64,000 nt of DNA from Quatrionicoccus australiensis (GCF_020510525.1 NZ_CP075188.1:4107111-4171110); one strand, 5' to 3'; counted from the stretch's first letter, positions 26,433 to 35,551 are shown. Notes: generated by a model not told the origin, from the letters alone. Translations and numbers: made by a program.

Positions 26433-28157
26433 TCAGCAACTGCTCGCCGTTGAGATCACTTGGCGAACATTATCATGGGGGGATAGAAGGTGCTGTTCGG
26501 CACTGATCGTTTCGAGAAATTGACTGACCAATGCTGATACAGCATCCCTTTTGGAAAAATCACGTCGCCATTCAACCGCTTCTGCAACAGTGGCTTTCAG
26601 CGCTTGCAATGACTGCTCTGTCAATCGTGCAAAATCCTCGGTGATTTTTTTCCTGACTTTCTCGATTTTCGATCTGGCGGTGAAGAACCAAATAAGACAT
26701 CCCGCCCCGAGCGCCAAGAACAAAAATTGCCCCGGAAAACCCATTGCCAAAAAGCCAATACCGAAGGCAAGACCAGCCCAGTGCTGAAAGCGCAACCTTG
26801 CATCGGCAAGTTCCGTTTCTTTACGGCGCTCTATGTGACTTGCCAAAGAAGTTGCGAGCTCTTTCTCGTTTTCGCCATTCTGGGTTGATCCTTGCCAATC
26901 CTCGATGGTGATTTCAATCTGGTTGGGCACAGATGCTCTAATGCTTGCCGAAAGGTCCTGATGTGCATCTTTGATCCACTCTTTCGACAAGGCGGTGGCA
27001 AAACGCTGGGTGGCTTTCGAGGCGTGGGATACTTCCGGGTGCATCGAGGTGTTGGTCAGCAATTGTGTGAAGCTGACGTGTTCGTCCAGTGCTTTGCTTT
27101 CCAGATCGAATCGGTTGCGTGCTTGCGGCTTATCACCGCCTTCGTCGATGATGAGCTGGCAAAACCTGTCGTCTCGACGCAGTGGTAACTCTTCGTCGTC
27201 AAAGTTTTTAACGAGTTTGTCCAATAGATCGTCTACCGCCGCTTGCAGGTTGGGCGATACAGGAATAGGGCCATCAAAAGTTGCCTTGAAATGATTCAGG
27301 ACAACGGCCTGCATGGTTGCGCCGTTCAGGACCTGATTCAATAGGGGCCACGTCGGGCTGTATTGCGGCAAATGTTTGTAGCGGGTGGCGTTATCGGTTG
27401 TCGGAATCTTGGAACGCAGTCCGTCGTTCCATTGCTTTCGCTGCTCCTCAACAAAACCAACACGCTGTGATAATTCGGCAATCCATGTCTCGAAACGTTT
27501 GGCGCAAAGTCCGCGGATTTCGGTGCCGAACACACCACTGGCCAAGGCATCAATGAGGACTACAGACTGTCGGTCCAGCTTCAGAGGATCCTGTATTCCA
27601 AAATAACGATCCAGCCATACCCGGCAACCATTGGCACGGCTGGAGCGGCGAGTGATCAAGGCAAAAAACAGCGATGTCTTTTCGTCATCCCTGCGGATGG
27701 CTTCCGCCAAAGCTTTTTCTGCCAAGGGTTTGTTGTCGCCCAGCCATGCCGCCAAAGCAACGAGGGCCGGGGCAAGCCAGTAACGCGGCGCAGACAGCAT
27801 GAGATTTTCGGTTGCGGCGTTGATGGTTTCCTGGCGAACGACGCTGATGTCGGCAGCCTGAAGAATCCCGGTGGCCTGACGACGGACTTCTGCGTAATAG
27901 CCAAATTGGGTCTTTAAGGCCTGTCTGATTTTGACCTGCCTGGTTTCCGCCAGGGCCAACTCCTTGGCTTTGATATCCGCTGCCACAAACTCTATGAATG
28001 CCTGTTCAAGACGTGCCAACTCTGATCTTGTACCAGCAATTTCACGTCCAACGGAATCGACTTGCCCGGAGACTACGCCGATGTCGCTGCTTAGACTGGA
28101 TAGGCTGTTCTGGATAAATGCCAGATCGGCCAGATGAATAATGCGCTCGCTACTCAT
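26433..28157 (-). CDS. Unrecognised coiled-coil protein with a membrane hairpin
   Basis: A 574-residue protein. Residues about 15-80 form a strong predicted coiled coil (DIGVVSGQVDSVGREIAG, TRSELARLEQAFIEF). A large helical middle follows. Near residues 465-500 two adjacent hydrophobic segments (AFGIGFLAMGF, FLFLALGAGCLIWFF) suggest a membrane hairpin, with basic residues after it and a further helical C-terminus. No nucleotide-binding motif is seen. It starts 2 bp after the first gene of the operon. The architecture suggests a membrane-anchored scaffold acted on by the AAA+ ATPase; this is inference. Confidence 0.65.
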   Translation of the reverse strand: MSSERIIHLADLAFIQNSLSSLSSDIGVVSGQVDSVGREIAGTRSELARLEQAFIEFVAADIKAKELALAETRQVKIRQALKTQFGYYAEVRRQATGILQAADISVVRQETINAATENLMLSAPRYWLAPALVALAAWLGDNKPLAEKALAEAIRRDDEKTSLFFALITRRSSRANGCRVWLDRYFGIQDPLKLDRQSVVLIDALASGVFGTEIRGLCAKRFETWIAELSQRVGFVEEQRKQWNDGLRSKIPTTDNATRYKHLPQYSPTWPLLNQVLNGATMQAVVLNHFKATFDGPIPVSPNLQAAVDDLLDKLVKNFDDEELPLRRDDRFCQLIIDEGGDKPQARNRFDLESKALDEHVSFTQLLTNTSMHPEVSHASKATQRFATALSKEWIKDAHQDLSASIRASVPNQIEITIEDWQGSTQNGENEKELATSLASHIERRKETELADARLRFQHWAGLAFGIGFLAMGFPGQFLFLALGAGCLIWFFTARSKIEKVRKKITEDFARLTEQSLQALKATVAEAVEWRRDFSKRDAVSALVSQFLETISAEQHLLSPHDNVRQVISTASSC

Positions 28158-28159
28158 GA

Positions 28160-28633
28160 TTACCCTTTCACCATTGACGTATCACCGTTATTAGAGATGG
28201 CGATAAGCCTGTCTGTATAAACCTCGATAAAAACATAGCCTGGATGCATAGCCAAAGAGCGAGCACGTTCGAGCATAGGGGGCATGGCCTGGTGTCGCTT
28301 GTAGTGCTGAATGATCGTCTCTTGCCGGTCCAGCGTATGGACCTCGTAAGGCTCTCCCAGATAGCACTTGGCTACGATGCCAACGGGTAAGTGTTCAATC
28401 GATATTTCCGGTAGTTCGTGCTGTATGGCTTGAAGCAAGGCATCAAGCGCTTCCCGTGTATGGGAATGACCACCGGCATCGAGCCTTTGCAGTGACGCGA
28501 TATAAGCCATCGATCGCTTTGATCTCAGCCGCCTTTCCAGATCAGCAGGAGGCAAGTTGCTACTTGGCTTGGTACTAGTTAGGGAGGATGTGTCTAATTT
28601 TGGAGATGCTGAACCGAGCAGTATTCTTGCCAT
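28160..28633 (-). CDS. Unrecognised 157-residue protein, first gene of the island operon
   Basis: A soluble protein with a Ser/Pro/Thr-rich N-terminus (residues about 8-30) and a mixed alpha/beta remainder including HLPVGIVAKCYLGEPYEVHT and PGYVFIEVYTDRLIAISN. It resembles no family I know. It opens the operon; the next gene begins 2 bp after its stop. The region upstream (28634-28760) should hold the operon promoter, but no convincing -35/-10 pair was found. Confidence 0.6.
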   Translation of the reverse strand: MARILLGSASPKLDTSSLTSTKPSSNLPPADLERRLRSKRSMAYIASLQRLDAGGHSHTREALDALLQAIQHELPEISIEHLPVGIVAKCYLGEPYEVHTLDRQETIIQHYKRHQAMPPMLERARSLAMHPGYVFIEVYTDRLIAISNNGDTSMVKG

Positions 28634-28872
28634 GATGGACGCCTTATTTATTGCTTCGGCATTCTAAAGGGTCAGTTTACGATGACCAAGAAAATTCCAT
28701 CGCGGCAGGAGCATCAAATAGCCTGGGAGCGGAGCCTTCGTCGATTTTCCGAGCAATCTCGATGCGCTAACCGCCCCCCTTTTTGAAGAATAGCTCCGCT
28801 ACCGCGGATTCTCTGGTTGCTATGCATCGGCGCGCTGTCGAACCTGAACTGCCAGATGCAGACCTCATATGC
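28634..28872. other. Right edge of the island, with a 34-codon orphan frame
   Basis: This 239-bp stretch has no clear gene. On the plus strand an ATG at 28681 opens 34 codons (MTKKIPSRQEHQIAWERS at the start) ending at 28785; it could be the start of a truncated gene or chance. It must also contain the promoter of the minus-strand island operon. Composition changes from low to high GC across it. Confidence 0.35.
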
Positions 28873-30492
28873 TCACGCTTCGGTAATGGCGGAATGCTCG
28901 CCGCTAATTGGCGTAAACGAATCGGGTGCAACCCCGCCATGCCTTTCCTGCCGCTGCACCAGACCGCCCGCTGCACGCGCCACCGGTTTGGGCCTGTCCT
29001 TGAGCAGGCCCTGCAAGCAGGCCGGATTGGCGCGGGCGCCGCTTGCCTGGTAGTCGGCGAGCAGAAGCGAGCGTACCGTTGCGGCGGCATGGCCGAGTTC
29101 CTGCGTCAGGTAGTCGAACAGGCGGTCGACCAGCATTTCGGGGGTAAAAGTACTGGTCTGGGCGATCGTCTGCCACAGCCAGTCGGCAAACGCGGCGAAG
29201 GCGGCAAAGGGCGAGGGTGCGGCGAGCAGGACGGGCAGCGTCTGCGGGAAGCGGCCGGAATTGGCGTAGAGGTCCCAGTAACGGGCAAGGCGGGTGAAGC
29301 GCCGGACGGTCGACGCGTCCACGGCGCCCGTTTTGACGATGCCGTAGGGCGGCTGGCTGGCGTAGACCATGCCGAATTCGGCGCTGTGGCGAACGATGGG
29401 CGTGCCGCGCAGGCGCTTGAGGATGCCGAGCTGGATTTCGTGCGGCCGGTGCGCGTACAGACGGTCGAAACTCGCGGTAAAGCTCTGCCAGCTCTCGCCG
29501 GGCAGGCCGAAGATCAGGTCGGCGTGCAGGTGGGCCGGGCTGTGGGCAACCAGCCAGTCGAGGTTGGCGCCGCTCTTTTCGTTGTCCTGGCGGCGCGAAA
29601 TGCGCTGCTGCACTTCCGGGTTGAAGGTCTGGATGCCGACCTCGAACTGCAGCACGCCGGGCGGGAAGCGGAGGATCATTTCCTTGAGGCGCTCCGGCAG
29701 GTGATCGGGAATCACCTCGAAATGCAGGAAGAGATCCGGCGTCAGGCGCTCGAGGAAAAATTGCAGGATCTGCAGCGAGCTGTCGATCTTCAGGTTGAAG
29801 GTGCGGTCGACGAACTTGAAATTGCGCGCGCCGCGTTGATACAAGCCATCGAGCGCGGCAAGAAAGCGCGCTGCGTCAAAGGCCCAGGCCGTCTTGTCGA
29901 GCGCGCTCAGGCAGAACTCGCACTTGAACGGGCAGCCGCGCGAGGCCTCGACATAGAGCAGGCGATGCGCCAAGTCGTCCGGCGTGAATTCGCCGTAGGG
30001 CAGCTCGATCTGCTCGAGCGGCGGCTGTTCGCCGGGAATCACCTTCATCAGCGGTGGCGGCCCGTCGATCAGGGCGCGGCAGAGTTTGGCAAAGCTGACG
30101 TCGCCCCAGCCGGTGATGACATGGTCGGCGAGACGGACGATTTCCTGTTGCTCCCATTCGTGGCTGACTTCCGGCCCGCCGAGGACGATCTTGAGCGCCG
30201 GCCGGGCTTCTTTCAGTCGCCGCACAACTTCGGTCGTCGGCGCGACATTCCAGATATAGACGCCGAAACCGACGATCTGCGGCACGCCTTCGACCGCTTC
30301 GCCGAGTTCGTCGAGCAGGGCGGCGACGATTTCCGCCACCGGGCGGTTGATCGTGAATTCGCGCAGCACGGCAGCGGCGCGCAGGGCCGGATTTCCGTGC
30401 CGGGCCAGGTTGGCGAGCAGGTAGCGCAGGCCGAGCGAGGCGTGGATGTAGCGGGCGTTAAGCGTGCAGAGAACGATGGCGGGCGAGGACAT
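28873..30492 (-). CDS. B12-binding-domain radical SAM protein (DUF4080 type)
   Basis: A 539-residue protein. The N-terminal 150 residues form a cobalamin-binding-like Rossmann domain, followed by a radical SAM core with SRGCPFKCEFC (Cys187, Cys191, Cys194) that binds the 4Fe-4S cluster, and a C-terminal DUF4080 region. The reaction is unknown. After RQERH the last 20 or so residues (GGVAPDSFTPISGEH onward) look unlike the rest and lie at the island edge, so the native stop may have been lost. It is alone on the minus strand. Confidence 0.82.
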   Translation of the reverse strand: MSSPAIVLCTLNARYIHASLGLRYLLANLARHGNPALRAAAVLREFTINRPVAEIVAALLDELGEAVEGVPQIVGFGVYIWNVAPTTEVVRRLKEARPALKIVLGGPEVSHEWEQQEIVRLADHVITGWGDVSFAKLCRALIDGPPPLMKVIPGEQPPLEQIELPYGEFTPDDLAHRLLYVEASRGCPFKCEFCLSALDKTAWAFDAARFLAALDGLYQRGARNFKFVDRTFNLKIDSSLQILQFFLERLTPDLFLHFEVIPDHLPERLKEMILRFPPGVLQFEVGIQTFNPEVQQRISRRQDNEKSGANLDWLVAHSPAHLHADLIFGLPGESWQSFTASFDRLYAHRPHEIQLGILKRLRGTPIVRHSAEFGMVYASQPPYGIVKTGAVDASTVRRFTRLARYWDLYANSGRFPQTLPVLLAAPSPFAAFAAFADWLWQTIAQTSTFTPEMLVDRLFDYLTQELGHAAATVRSLLLADYQASGARANPACLQGLLKDRPKPVARAAGGLVQRQERHGGVAPDSFTPISGEHSAITEA

Positions 30493-30563
30493 GCCGCCAT
30501 TTTGACATCTTCGTCGCAGCCTGACCGGTCAACGGCCGGGCGCGGGCCTTTTTCCGCCGTTGC

Positions 30564-30881
30564 TTACCAGGAGCGCGCACCCATCATGTAGTTGCGGGTT
30601 TCCTTCGGACTTTCGCGGGGAATTTCGACCGGCGCGATGACGACCGGGGCCGGCGCCACGACAACGACCGGCTCCGGTGCCGGCAGCAGCAGGTCACGCA
30701 GGCGCAGGACCATGATCAACAGCTCTTCGTCGAGCGCCGCTTCCTCGATTTCGGCGAGGCGTTCGCGGGCATAGGCCGGCTCGCGGCCCAGACGCTCGAG
30801 ATCGACCGTCTGGCTCAGCGTACGCTTGACCATCAATTTGAAACGGGCCATCAACTGGGCCCTTTCAAGTTTTTCATCCAT
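30564..30881 (-). CDS. Hypothetical small protein with a Pro/Val-rich tail
   Basis: A 105-residue protein. Residues 1-65 are charged and helical (MDEKLERAQLMARFKLMVKR), followed by a stretch of alternating Pro, Val and Ala (PEPVVVVAPAPVVIAPVE) and a short end YMMGARSW. No family is recognised. It lies 71 bp upstream of the radical SAM gene on the same strand and is divergent from the NodJ-type permease. Confidence 0.6.
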   Translation of the reverse strand: MDEKLERAQLMARFKLMVKRTLSQTVDLERLGREPAYARERLAEIEEAALDEELLIMVLRLRDLLLPAPEPVVVVAPAPVVIAPVEIPRESPKETRNYMMGARSW

Positions 30882-31139
30882 CGACGGTTCTCCTTTTTAT
30901 GCGCGCCGGCAAAGCGCGATCGGGGTTGGTGGTGCAATGCAGCGAAAATCATGCCGGCGACCGGTCGACCGGATAAAAACGCCAAAAATCATTTACTTGC
31001 AGGAATTACCCGGGACCAACCGGGGATGCCCGCTGCCTGAAACTGGTGCAAGGGCATTCCTGACCGGGCCGTCATGGTGCGCCGCAATAAAAAGCAGCCA
31101 CGCCACTTCACAGTAAAATAGACCGCTCTTTCCTCAACG

Positions 31140-31919
31140 GTGCATCCGATGCTCCCTGGCTTACACCGCCCCGGCTGGTTTCCGGTCTGGCAGCGCAACT
31201 TCCTCGTCTGGCGCAAGCTCGCCCTGCCGTCCATACTCGGCAACCTGGCCGACCCGCTGATCTACATGCTCGGCCTTGGTTACGGCCTGGGTGCGATGCT
31301 GCCCAACATCGACGGCCAGTCCTACGTCGCCTTCCTTGCGGCCGGCACGGTGTGCGCCTCGACGATGAACGCGGCGACCTTCGAAGCGCTCTATTCGTCG
31401 TTCTCGCGCATGCATGTGCAGAAAACCTGGGACGCCATCCTCAACACGCCGCTCGGCCTGACCGATGTCGTCGCCGGCGAGCTGTTCTGGGCGGCGACCA
31501 AGTCGCTGTTTTCCGGCGCCGCCATCCTCGTCGTCATCGCCGGCCTCGGCCTGACGCACGGCCCGCTCGCGCTCTGGGCGCTGCCGGCGATCATCCTGAC
31601 CGGGCTGGCCTTCGCCGCACTCGGCCTGATCTGGAACGCGCTGGCGCCGTCCTACGATTTCTTCATGTATTACTTCACGCTGTTCATCACGCCGATGACG
31701 CTGATTTCCGGCGTTTTCTTCCCGACCGGGCAATTGCCGGGCTGGCTCGCCAGCATCGGCCAGATCCTGCCGCTGGCCCAGGGCGTCGCGCTGATCCGGC
31801 CGCTGCTCGCCGGCAACGTGCCGCCCGATGCGCTGCTCCACATCGGCGTGCTGCTCGCGACCACCGGCATCGCCTTCGCCATCGCGCTGCGCCTGACCCG
31901 GCGCCGCCTGCTCAAGTAG
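31140..31919 (+). CDS. NodJ-type ABC-2 transporter permease
   Basis: A 259-residue inner-membrane protein with six predicted helices and NodJ-like stretches LGNLADPLIYMLGLGYGLG and PMTLISGVFFPTGQLPG. It is the membrane half of an exporter of the NodIJ/DrrAB type. The expected ATPase partner is not adjacent, but a NodI-type ATPase with matching character lies at 22573-23490. It opens a plus-strand run with cutA (7-bp gap) and dsbD. Confidence 0.9.
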   Translation: MHPMLPGLHRPGWFPVWQRNFLVWRKLALPSILGNLADPLIYMLGLGYGLGAMLPNIDGQSYVAFLAAGTVCASTMNAATFEALYSSFSRMHVQKTWDAILNTPLGLTDVVAGELFWAATKSLFSGAAILVVIAGLGLTHGPLALWALPAIILTGLAFAALGLIWNALAPSYDFFMYYFTLFITPMTLISGVFFPTGQLPGWLASIGQILPLAQGVALIRPLLAGNVPPDALLHIGVLLATTGIAFAIALRLTRRRLLK

Positions 31920-31926
31920 GAAGCCC

Positions 31927-32250
31927 ATGTCCACGCTGCTCATCCTCTGCAACTGCCCCGACGAAGAAGTCGCCAACCGCATCGCGCTCGCCGTCCTCGA
32001 AAGCGGCCTGGCCGCCTGCGTCAATATCCTGCCGCGCATCCAGTCGCTTTACCGCTGGCAGGGCAAGATCGAGTCGGCGACGGAAATCCCGCTTTTCATC
32101 AAGTCGACCGCTGCGAATTACCCGGCGCTTGAAGCCGCGATCCAGAAACTCCATCCCTACGACATTCCCGAAATCATCGCGCTGCCCGTCGAGCGCGGCT
32201 TGCCGGCCTACCTGAACTGGGTGGCGGCAGAAACGGTCCAACAGCCATGA
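31927..32250 (+). CDS. cutA: Divalent-cation tolerance protein CutA
   Basis: A 107-residue trimeric protein of the CutA1 family, with CPDEEVANRIA, LAACVNILP and QGKIESATEIPLFIKS patterns characteristic of the family. It was linked to copper tolerance in E. coli, partly through the neighbouring dsbD gene, and that linkage is reproduced here: the stop overlaps the dsbD start by 4 bp. Confidence 0.93.
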   Translation: MSTLLILCNCPDEEVANRIALAVLESGLAACVNILPRIQSLYRWQGKIESATEIPLFIKSTAANYPALEAAIQKLHPYDIPEIIALPVERGLPAYLNWVAAETVQQP

Positions 32251-34022
32251 TGCGCATCCTCTTCGTCTTCCTGCTCCTCTTCGGTCAACTCGCCCAGGCC
32301 GAGGAATTCCTCGACCCGGCGGTCGCCTTCAAGCCTGCCGTGCGTGCCCTCGACGGGCAGACGCTGGAAATCAGCTACGAGATCGCCAAGGGCTATTACC
32401 TGTACCGCGACAAGTTCCGCTTTGCCGTGGACGGCGAGAGCACCACGCTCGGCGCACCGGTCTTCCCCAAGGGCAAGGAGAAGGACGACGAGAATTTCGG
32501 CAAGGTCGAGGTCTATTACAAGACGGTTGCCATCCGCGTCCCGGTCGAGCGCAGCAGTTCCGGGCCGCTGCCGCTGACCCTCAAGCTGAGTTCGCAGGGC
32601 TGCGCCGACGCCGGCATCTGCTACCCGCCGCAAAGCCAGACGCTGAGCGTCGAACTGCCCGATCCGGCCAGTGCCCCGGCGGCCGAGGCAAGCCCGGCGG
32701 TCGACGGCGACGAAAGCAGCAAAATCGCCGCGACGCTCAAAAATGCCGGTTTCTGGGTCAATCTCGCCTTCTTCTTCGTGGCCGGCCTCGGCCTGTCGCT
32801 GACGCCCTGCGTCTTCCCGATGATTCCCATCCTCTCCGGCATCATTGCCGGCCAGGGCCACCAGGTCTCGCACGCACGCGGTTTCGCGCTGGCGCTCGCC
32901 TACGTGCTCGGCATGGCGGTGACCTACGCCGCCGCCGGGGTCGCCGCCGGCCTGTCCGGCACGCTGGTCTCAAGCGCGCTGCAAAGCCCGTGGGTGCTCG
33001 GCGCCTTCGCGCTGGTCTTCGTCGTGCTCTCCTTCTCGATGTTCGGCTTCTACGAGCTGCAACTGCCCAGCTCGCTGCAGAGCAAGCTTTCGGAAGAATC
33101 CGGTCACCTGCAGGGCGGGCGTGGCATCGGCGTCTTCGTGATGGGCGCGCTGTCGGCGCTGATCGTCGGCCCCTGCGTCGCCGCGCCGCTTGCCGGCGCA
33201 CTGCTCTACATCGGCCAGACCGGCGATGCCGTGCTCGGCGGCACGGCGCTGTTCGTCATGGCGCTCGGCATGGGCGTGCCGCTGCTCGTGGTCGGCGTTG
33301 CCGGCGGCTCGCTGCTGCCGCGCGCCGGCGCGTGGATGGAAGCGGTCAAGAAGGGCTTCGGCGTGCTCCTGCTCGCCACCGCCGTCTGGCTGGTTTCGCC
33401 AGTCATTCCGGCCGTGGCGCAGATGCTGGCCTGGGCCGCCTTGCTGATCATTCCGGCCATCTACCTGCACGCCCTCGACCCGCTGCCGCCGCACGCCAAG
33501 GGTTGGCAGCGTTTCTGGAAGGGCATCGGCATCGTCATGCTGCTGACCGGTGCCGCCTTGCTGATCGGCGCCCTGGCCGGCAGCCGCGATCCGCTGCAAC
33601 CGCTCGCCGGTTTGCGCGGTCAGGCAATCGCCGCCGAAGAAAAGCATCTGCCCTTCGAGCGCGTTGCCTCGCTCGCCGAGCTGGAGCAGAAAATCATGGC
33701 CGCCGGCCAGCCGGTGATGCTCGATTTTTATGCCGACTGGTGCGTGTCGTGCAAGGAAATGGAGCGTTTTACCTTCGCCGACAGCGCCGTGCGCGCCAAA
33801 CTGGCCGGTTTCAAGCTGTTTCAGGCCGATGTCACGGCCAATTCGGCCGACGACAAGGCCTTGCTCGCCAAATTCGGCCTGTTCGGGCCACCCGGCATCC
33901 TCTTTTTTGCGCCGGATGGCCGCGAACTCAAGAATGCCCGCGTCGTCGGCTTTCAGGACGCGCCGAACTTCCTGCAAACACTGGCGAAAATGCCCGGCGC
34001 GACCGCGCAAACGGTCCGTTAA
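32247..34022 (+). CDS. dsbD: Thiol:disulfide interchange protein DsbD
   Basis: Carries reducing power from cytoplasmic thioredoxin across the inner membrane to the periplasm. All three parts are present in 591 residues: a signal peptide and N-terminal alpha domain with Cys119/Cys125 (GCADAGIC), an eight-helix membrane domain with cysteines in LTPCVFPMIP and GPCVAAPLAGA, and a C-terminal thioredoxin domain with WCVSC (Cys499/Cys502). It supports cytochrome c maturation and disulfide isomerisation. Confidence 0.95.
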   Translation: MMRILFVFLLLFGQLAQAEEFLDPAVAFKPAVRALDGQTLEISYEIAKGYYLYRDKFRFAVDGESTTLGAPVFPKGKEKDDENFGKVEVYYKTVAIRVPVERSSSGPLPLTLKLSSQGCADAGICYPPQSQTLSVELPDPASAPAAEASPAVDGDESSKIAATLKNAGFWVNLAFFFVAGLGLSLTPCVFPMIPILSGIIAGQGHQVSHARGFALALAYVLGMAVTYAAAGVAAGLSGTLVSSALQSPWVLGAFALVFVVLSFSMFGFYELQLPSSLQSKLSEESGHLQGGRGIGVFVMGALSALIVGPCVAAPLAGALLYIGQTGDAVLGGTALFVMALGMGVPLLVVGVAGGSLLPRAGAWMEAVKKGFGVLLLATAVWLVSPVIPAVAQMLAWAALLIIPAIYLHALDPLPPHAKGWQRFWKGIGIVMLLTGAALLIGALAGSRDPLQPLAGLRGQAIAAEEKHLPFERVASLAELEQKIMAAGQPVMLDFYADWCVSCKEMERFTFADSAVRAKLAGFKLFQADVTANSADDKALLAKFGLFGPPGILFFAPDGRELKNARVVGFQDAPNFLQTLAKMPGATAQTVR

Positions 34023-34051
34023 TTTTTGTAAAAAGAAGGCCTTGGGCTAAA

Positions 34052-34300
34052 ATGCTGCCCACTATGGATTCTCTAGGCCTGATCCGCGAATTTCTCCACA
34101 ACCGTCTCGGCGTTCCGTCCGAGCGCGTCGTTGCTGACGCGGCCCTGGTTTCGCTCGGGGTGGATTCGCTGATGATGCTCGAATTGATGTTCGAATTCGA
34201 AGACCGTTTCGGCATCACGCTCTCCAAAGACCTGAAAAGCCCGAAAACCGTCGGCGACATGACTGCGCTGATGGACCGGTTGCGCCAAGCCAAAGGCTGA
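34052..34300 (+). CDS. Acyl carrier protein, first gene of the pigment cluster
   Basis: An 82-residue ACP (78 if the in-frame ATG at 34064 is used). The phosphopantetheine attachment site is the Ser in GVDSLMMLEL (residue 39). GAAGG at 34035-34039 is a possible ribosome-binding site for the longer form, while a TTGTAA-16-TAAAAT promoter-like pair at 34026-34053 would favour the shorter. Adjacent ketosynthase and starter-ligase genes suggest it carries the aryl starter or the growing polyene. No phosphopantetheinyl transferase gene was seen. Confidence 0.88.
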   Translation: MLPTMDSLGLIREFLHNRLGVPSERVVADAALVSLGVDSLMMLELMFEFEDRFGITLSKDLKSPKTVGDMTALMDRLRQAKG

Positions 34301-34303
34301 GCC

Positions 34304-35551
34304 ATGACGCAACGGCGGGTGGCGATTACTGGCCTGGGCCTGGTCAGTCCGTTTGGCGGCGACCTGCCCGACTTCTTTGCCCGCCTGCTCGCCGGCGAAT
34401 CCGCCGTGCATTTCCTGCAGACCGACGACGTCCCGCGTCCGCTCGCCATTCCCTTCGTCAGCTGCCCCGGTTTCGATGCCGATGCCGAACTCGGCAAACC
34501 GCTGGCCGGCACCATGGACCGCTTTGCCCAGCTCGGCACGGCCGCCGCGTACCGCGCCTGGCAGGATGCCGGGCTGTCACGCGGTCAACCGGCCGAAAAC
34601 CGTGAAAACTGGGGCGTTTCCTGGGGCACGGCGCTGGGCGGCACGCTGGCCTACGAAAAGGGCTACAAGGAGCTGTGGATCAAGGGCCGCGAGCGCGTCT
34701 CGCCGCTCTCGGTGATCCTCGGCATGAACAACGCGGCCAATGCCCACATTTCGATCCAGCTTGGTCTGGGCGGCGTCAGCATGAGCCATACCGTGGCCTG
34801 CGCCTCGTCCGCCATCGCCATCGGCGAAGCCTTCCGCCGCGTGCGCAGCGGCGAAGCCCCGGTGATGCTGACCGGCGGTTCCGACGTGCCGCAGGCCTAC
34901 GGCGTTGCCCGCGCCTGGGAGGCGCTGCGCGTCATGGCCAACTGCGATGAAAAAACCGCCGCGCAGGCCTGTCGACCGTTCAGCGCCGGGCGCACCGGCC
35001 TGGTGCTGGGCGAGGGCGGGGCGGCGCTGGTCCTCGAAGACTGGGAACATGCCGTCGCGCGCGGCGCCCGCATCCATGGCGAGATGGTCGGCTACGGCAC
35101 GACCTGCGACCACAGCCACCTGGTGCGCCCCGATGCCGCCGGCCAGGTGCGTGCGCTCAACATGGCGCTCGCCGACGCCGGCCTGACGCCGGCCGACATC
35201 GATTACGTCAACGCGCACGGCACGGCCACCGCCGAAGGCGATCCGGTCGAAATCGCCGCCCTCCGGACAGTGTTCGGTGAAGCTGCCGCCCGCCTCGCGG
35301 TCAGCGGCACCAAGTCCATGCACGGCCATCAGCTCGGTGCCGCCGGCGCCATCGAAGCGATCATCACCGTCCTCGCCCTGCGCGAACAGGCGATTCCGCC
35401 CACCGCGCATCTCGGCGAGCCCGATCCGGCCTGTGCCGGCGTCGATCACGTCGGCACAGGCCGGGCGCAACAACTGCGCGCCGCACTCTCCAATTCCTTT
35501 GCCTTTGGCGGCAGCAATGCGGTGCTCGCATTCCGCGCCGTCACGCCTTAA
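34304..35551 (+). CDS. Beta-ketoacyl-ACP synthase (ketosynthase 1)
   Basis: A 415-residue condensing enzyme of the FabF/aryl-polyene type. The catalytic triad is intact: Cys166 in ACASSA, His305 in NAHGTATAEGD and His342 in KSMHGHQLGAAG. It should extend the polyene chain by two carbons per cycle. It follows the ACP by 3 bp and precedes a second ACP by 17 bp. A second complete ketosynthase is at 44710. Confidence 0.92.
   Translation: MTQRRVAITGLGLVSPFGGDLPDFFARLLAGESAVHFLQTDDVPRPLAIPFVSCPGFDADAELGKPLAGTMDRFAQLGTAAAYRAWQDAGLSRGQPAENRENWGVSWGTALGGTLAYEKGYKELWIKGRERVSPLSVILGMNNAANAHISIQLGLGGVSMSHTVACASSAIAIGEAFRRVRSGEAPVMLTGGSDVPQAYGVARAWEALRVMANCDEKTAAQACRPFSAGRTGLVLGEGGAALVLEDWEHAVARGARIHGEMVGYGTTCDHSHLVRPDAAGQVRALNMALADAGLTPADIDYVNAHGTATAEGDPVEIAALRTVFGEAAARLAVSGTKSMHGHQLGAAGAIEAIITVLALREQAIPPTAHLGEPDPACAGVDHVGTGRAQQLRAALSNSFAFGGSNAVLAFRAVTP

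Larger units (their letters stand above)
24081..28870. mobile_element. Low-GC genomic island carrying a five-gene AAA+ operon
   Basis: GC content drops visibly here (sample lines near 47-52 percent against about 60-70 percent around) and codon use changes. All five genes run on the minus strand with 2-bp gaps or overlaps. The left flank holds a truncated membrane-protein remnant; the right flank holds a 34-codon orphan frame and the end of a radical SAM gene. No integrase, transposase, tRNA or flanking direct repeat was recognised, so the transfer mechanism is unknown. Confidence 0.6.

Noticed and set aside
24060..28870. Prophage or integrative element with integrase
   Set aside because: Composition suggests transfer, but no integrase, structural phage gene, tRNA target or direct repeat was seen.
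28681..28870. Insertion sequence remnant at the right island edge
   Set aside because: The short orphan frame and nearby sequence could not be matched to any transposase or terminal inverted repeat I know.
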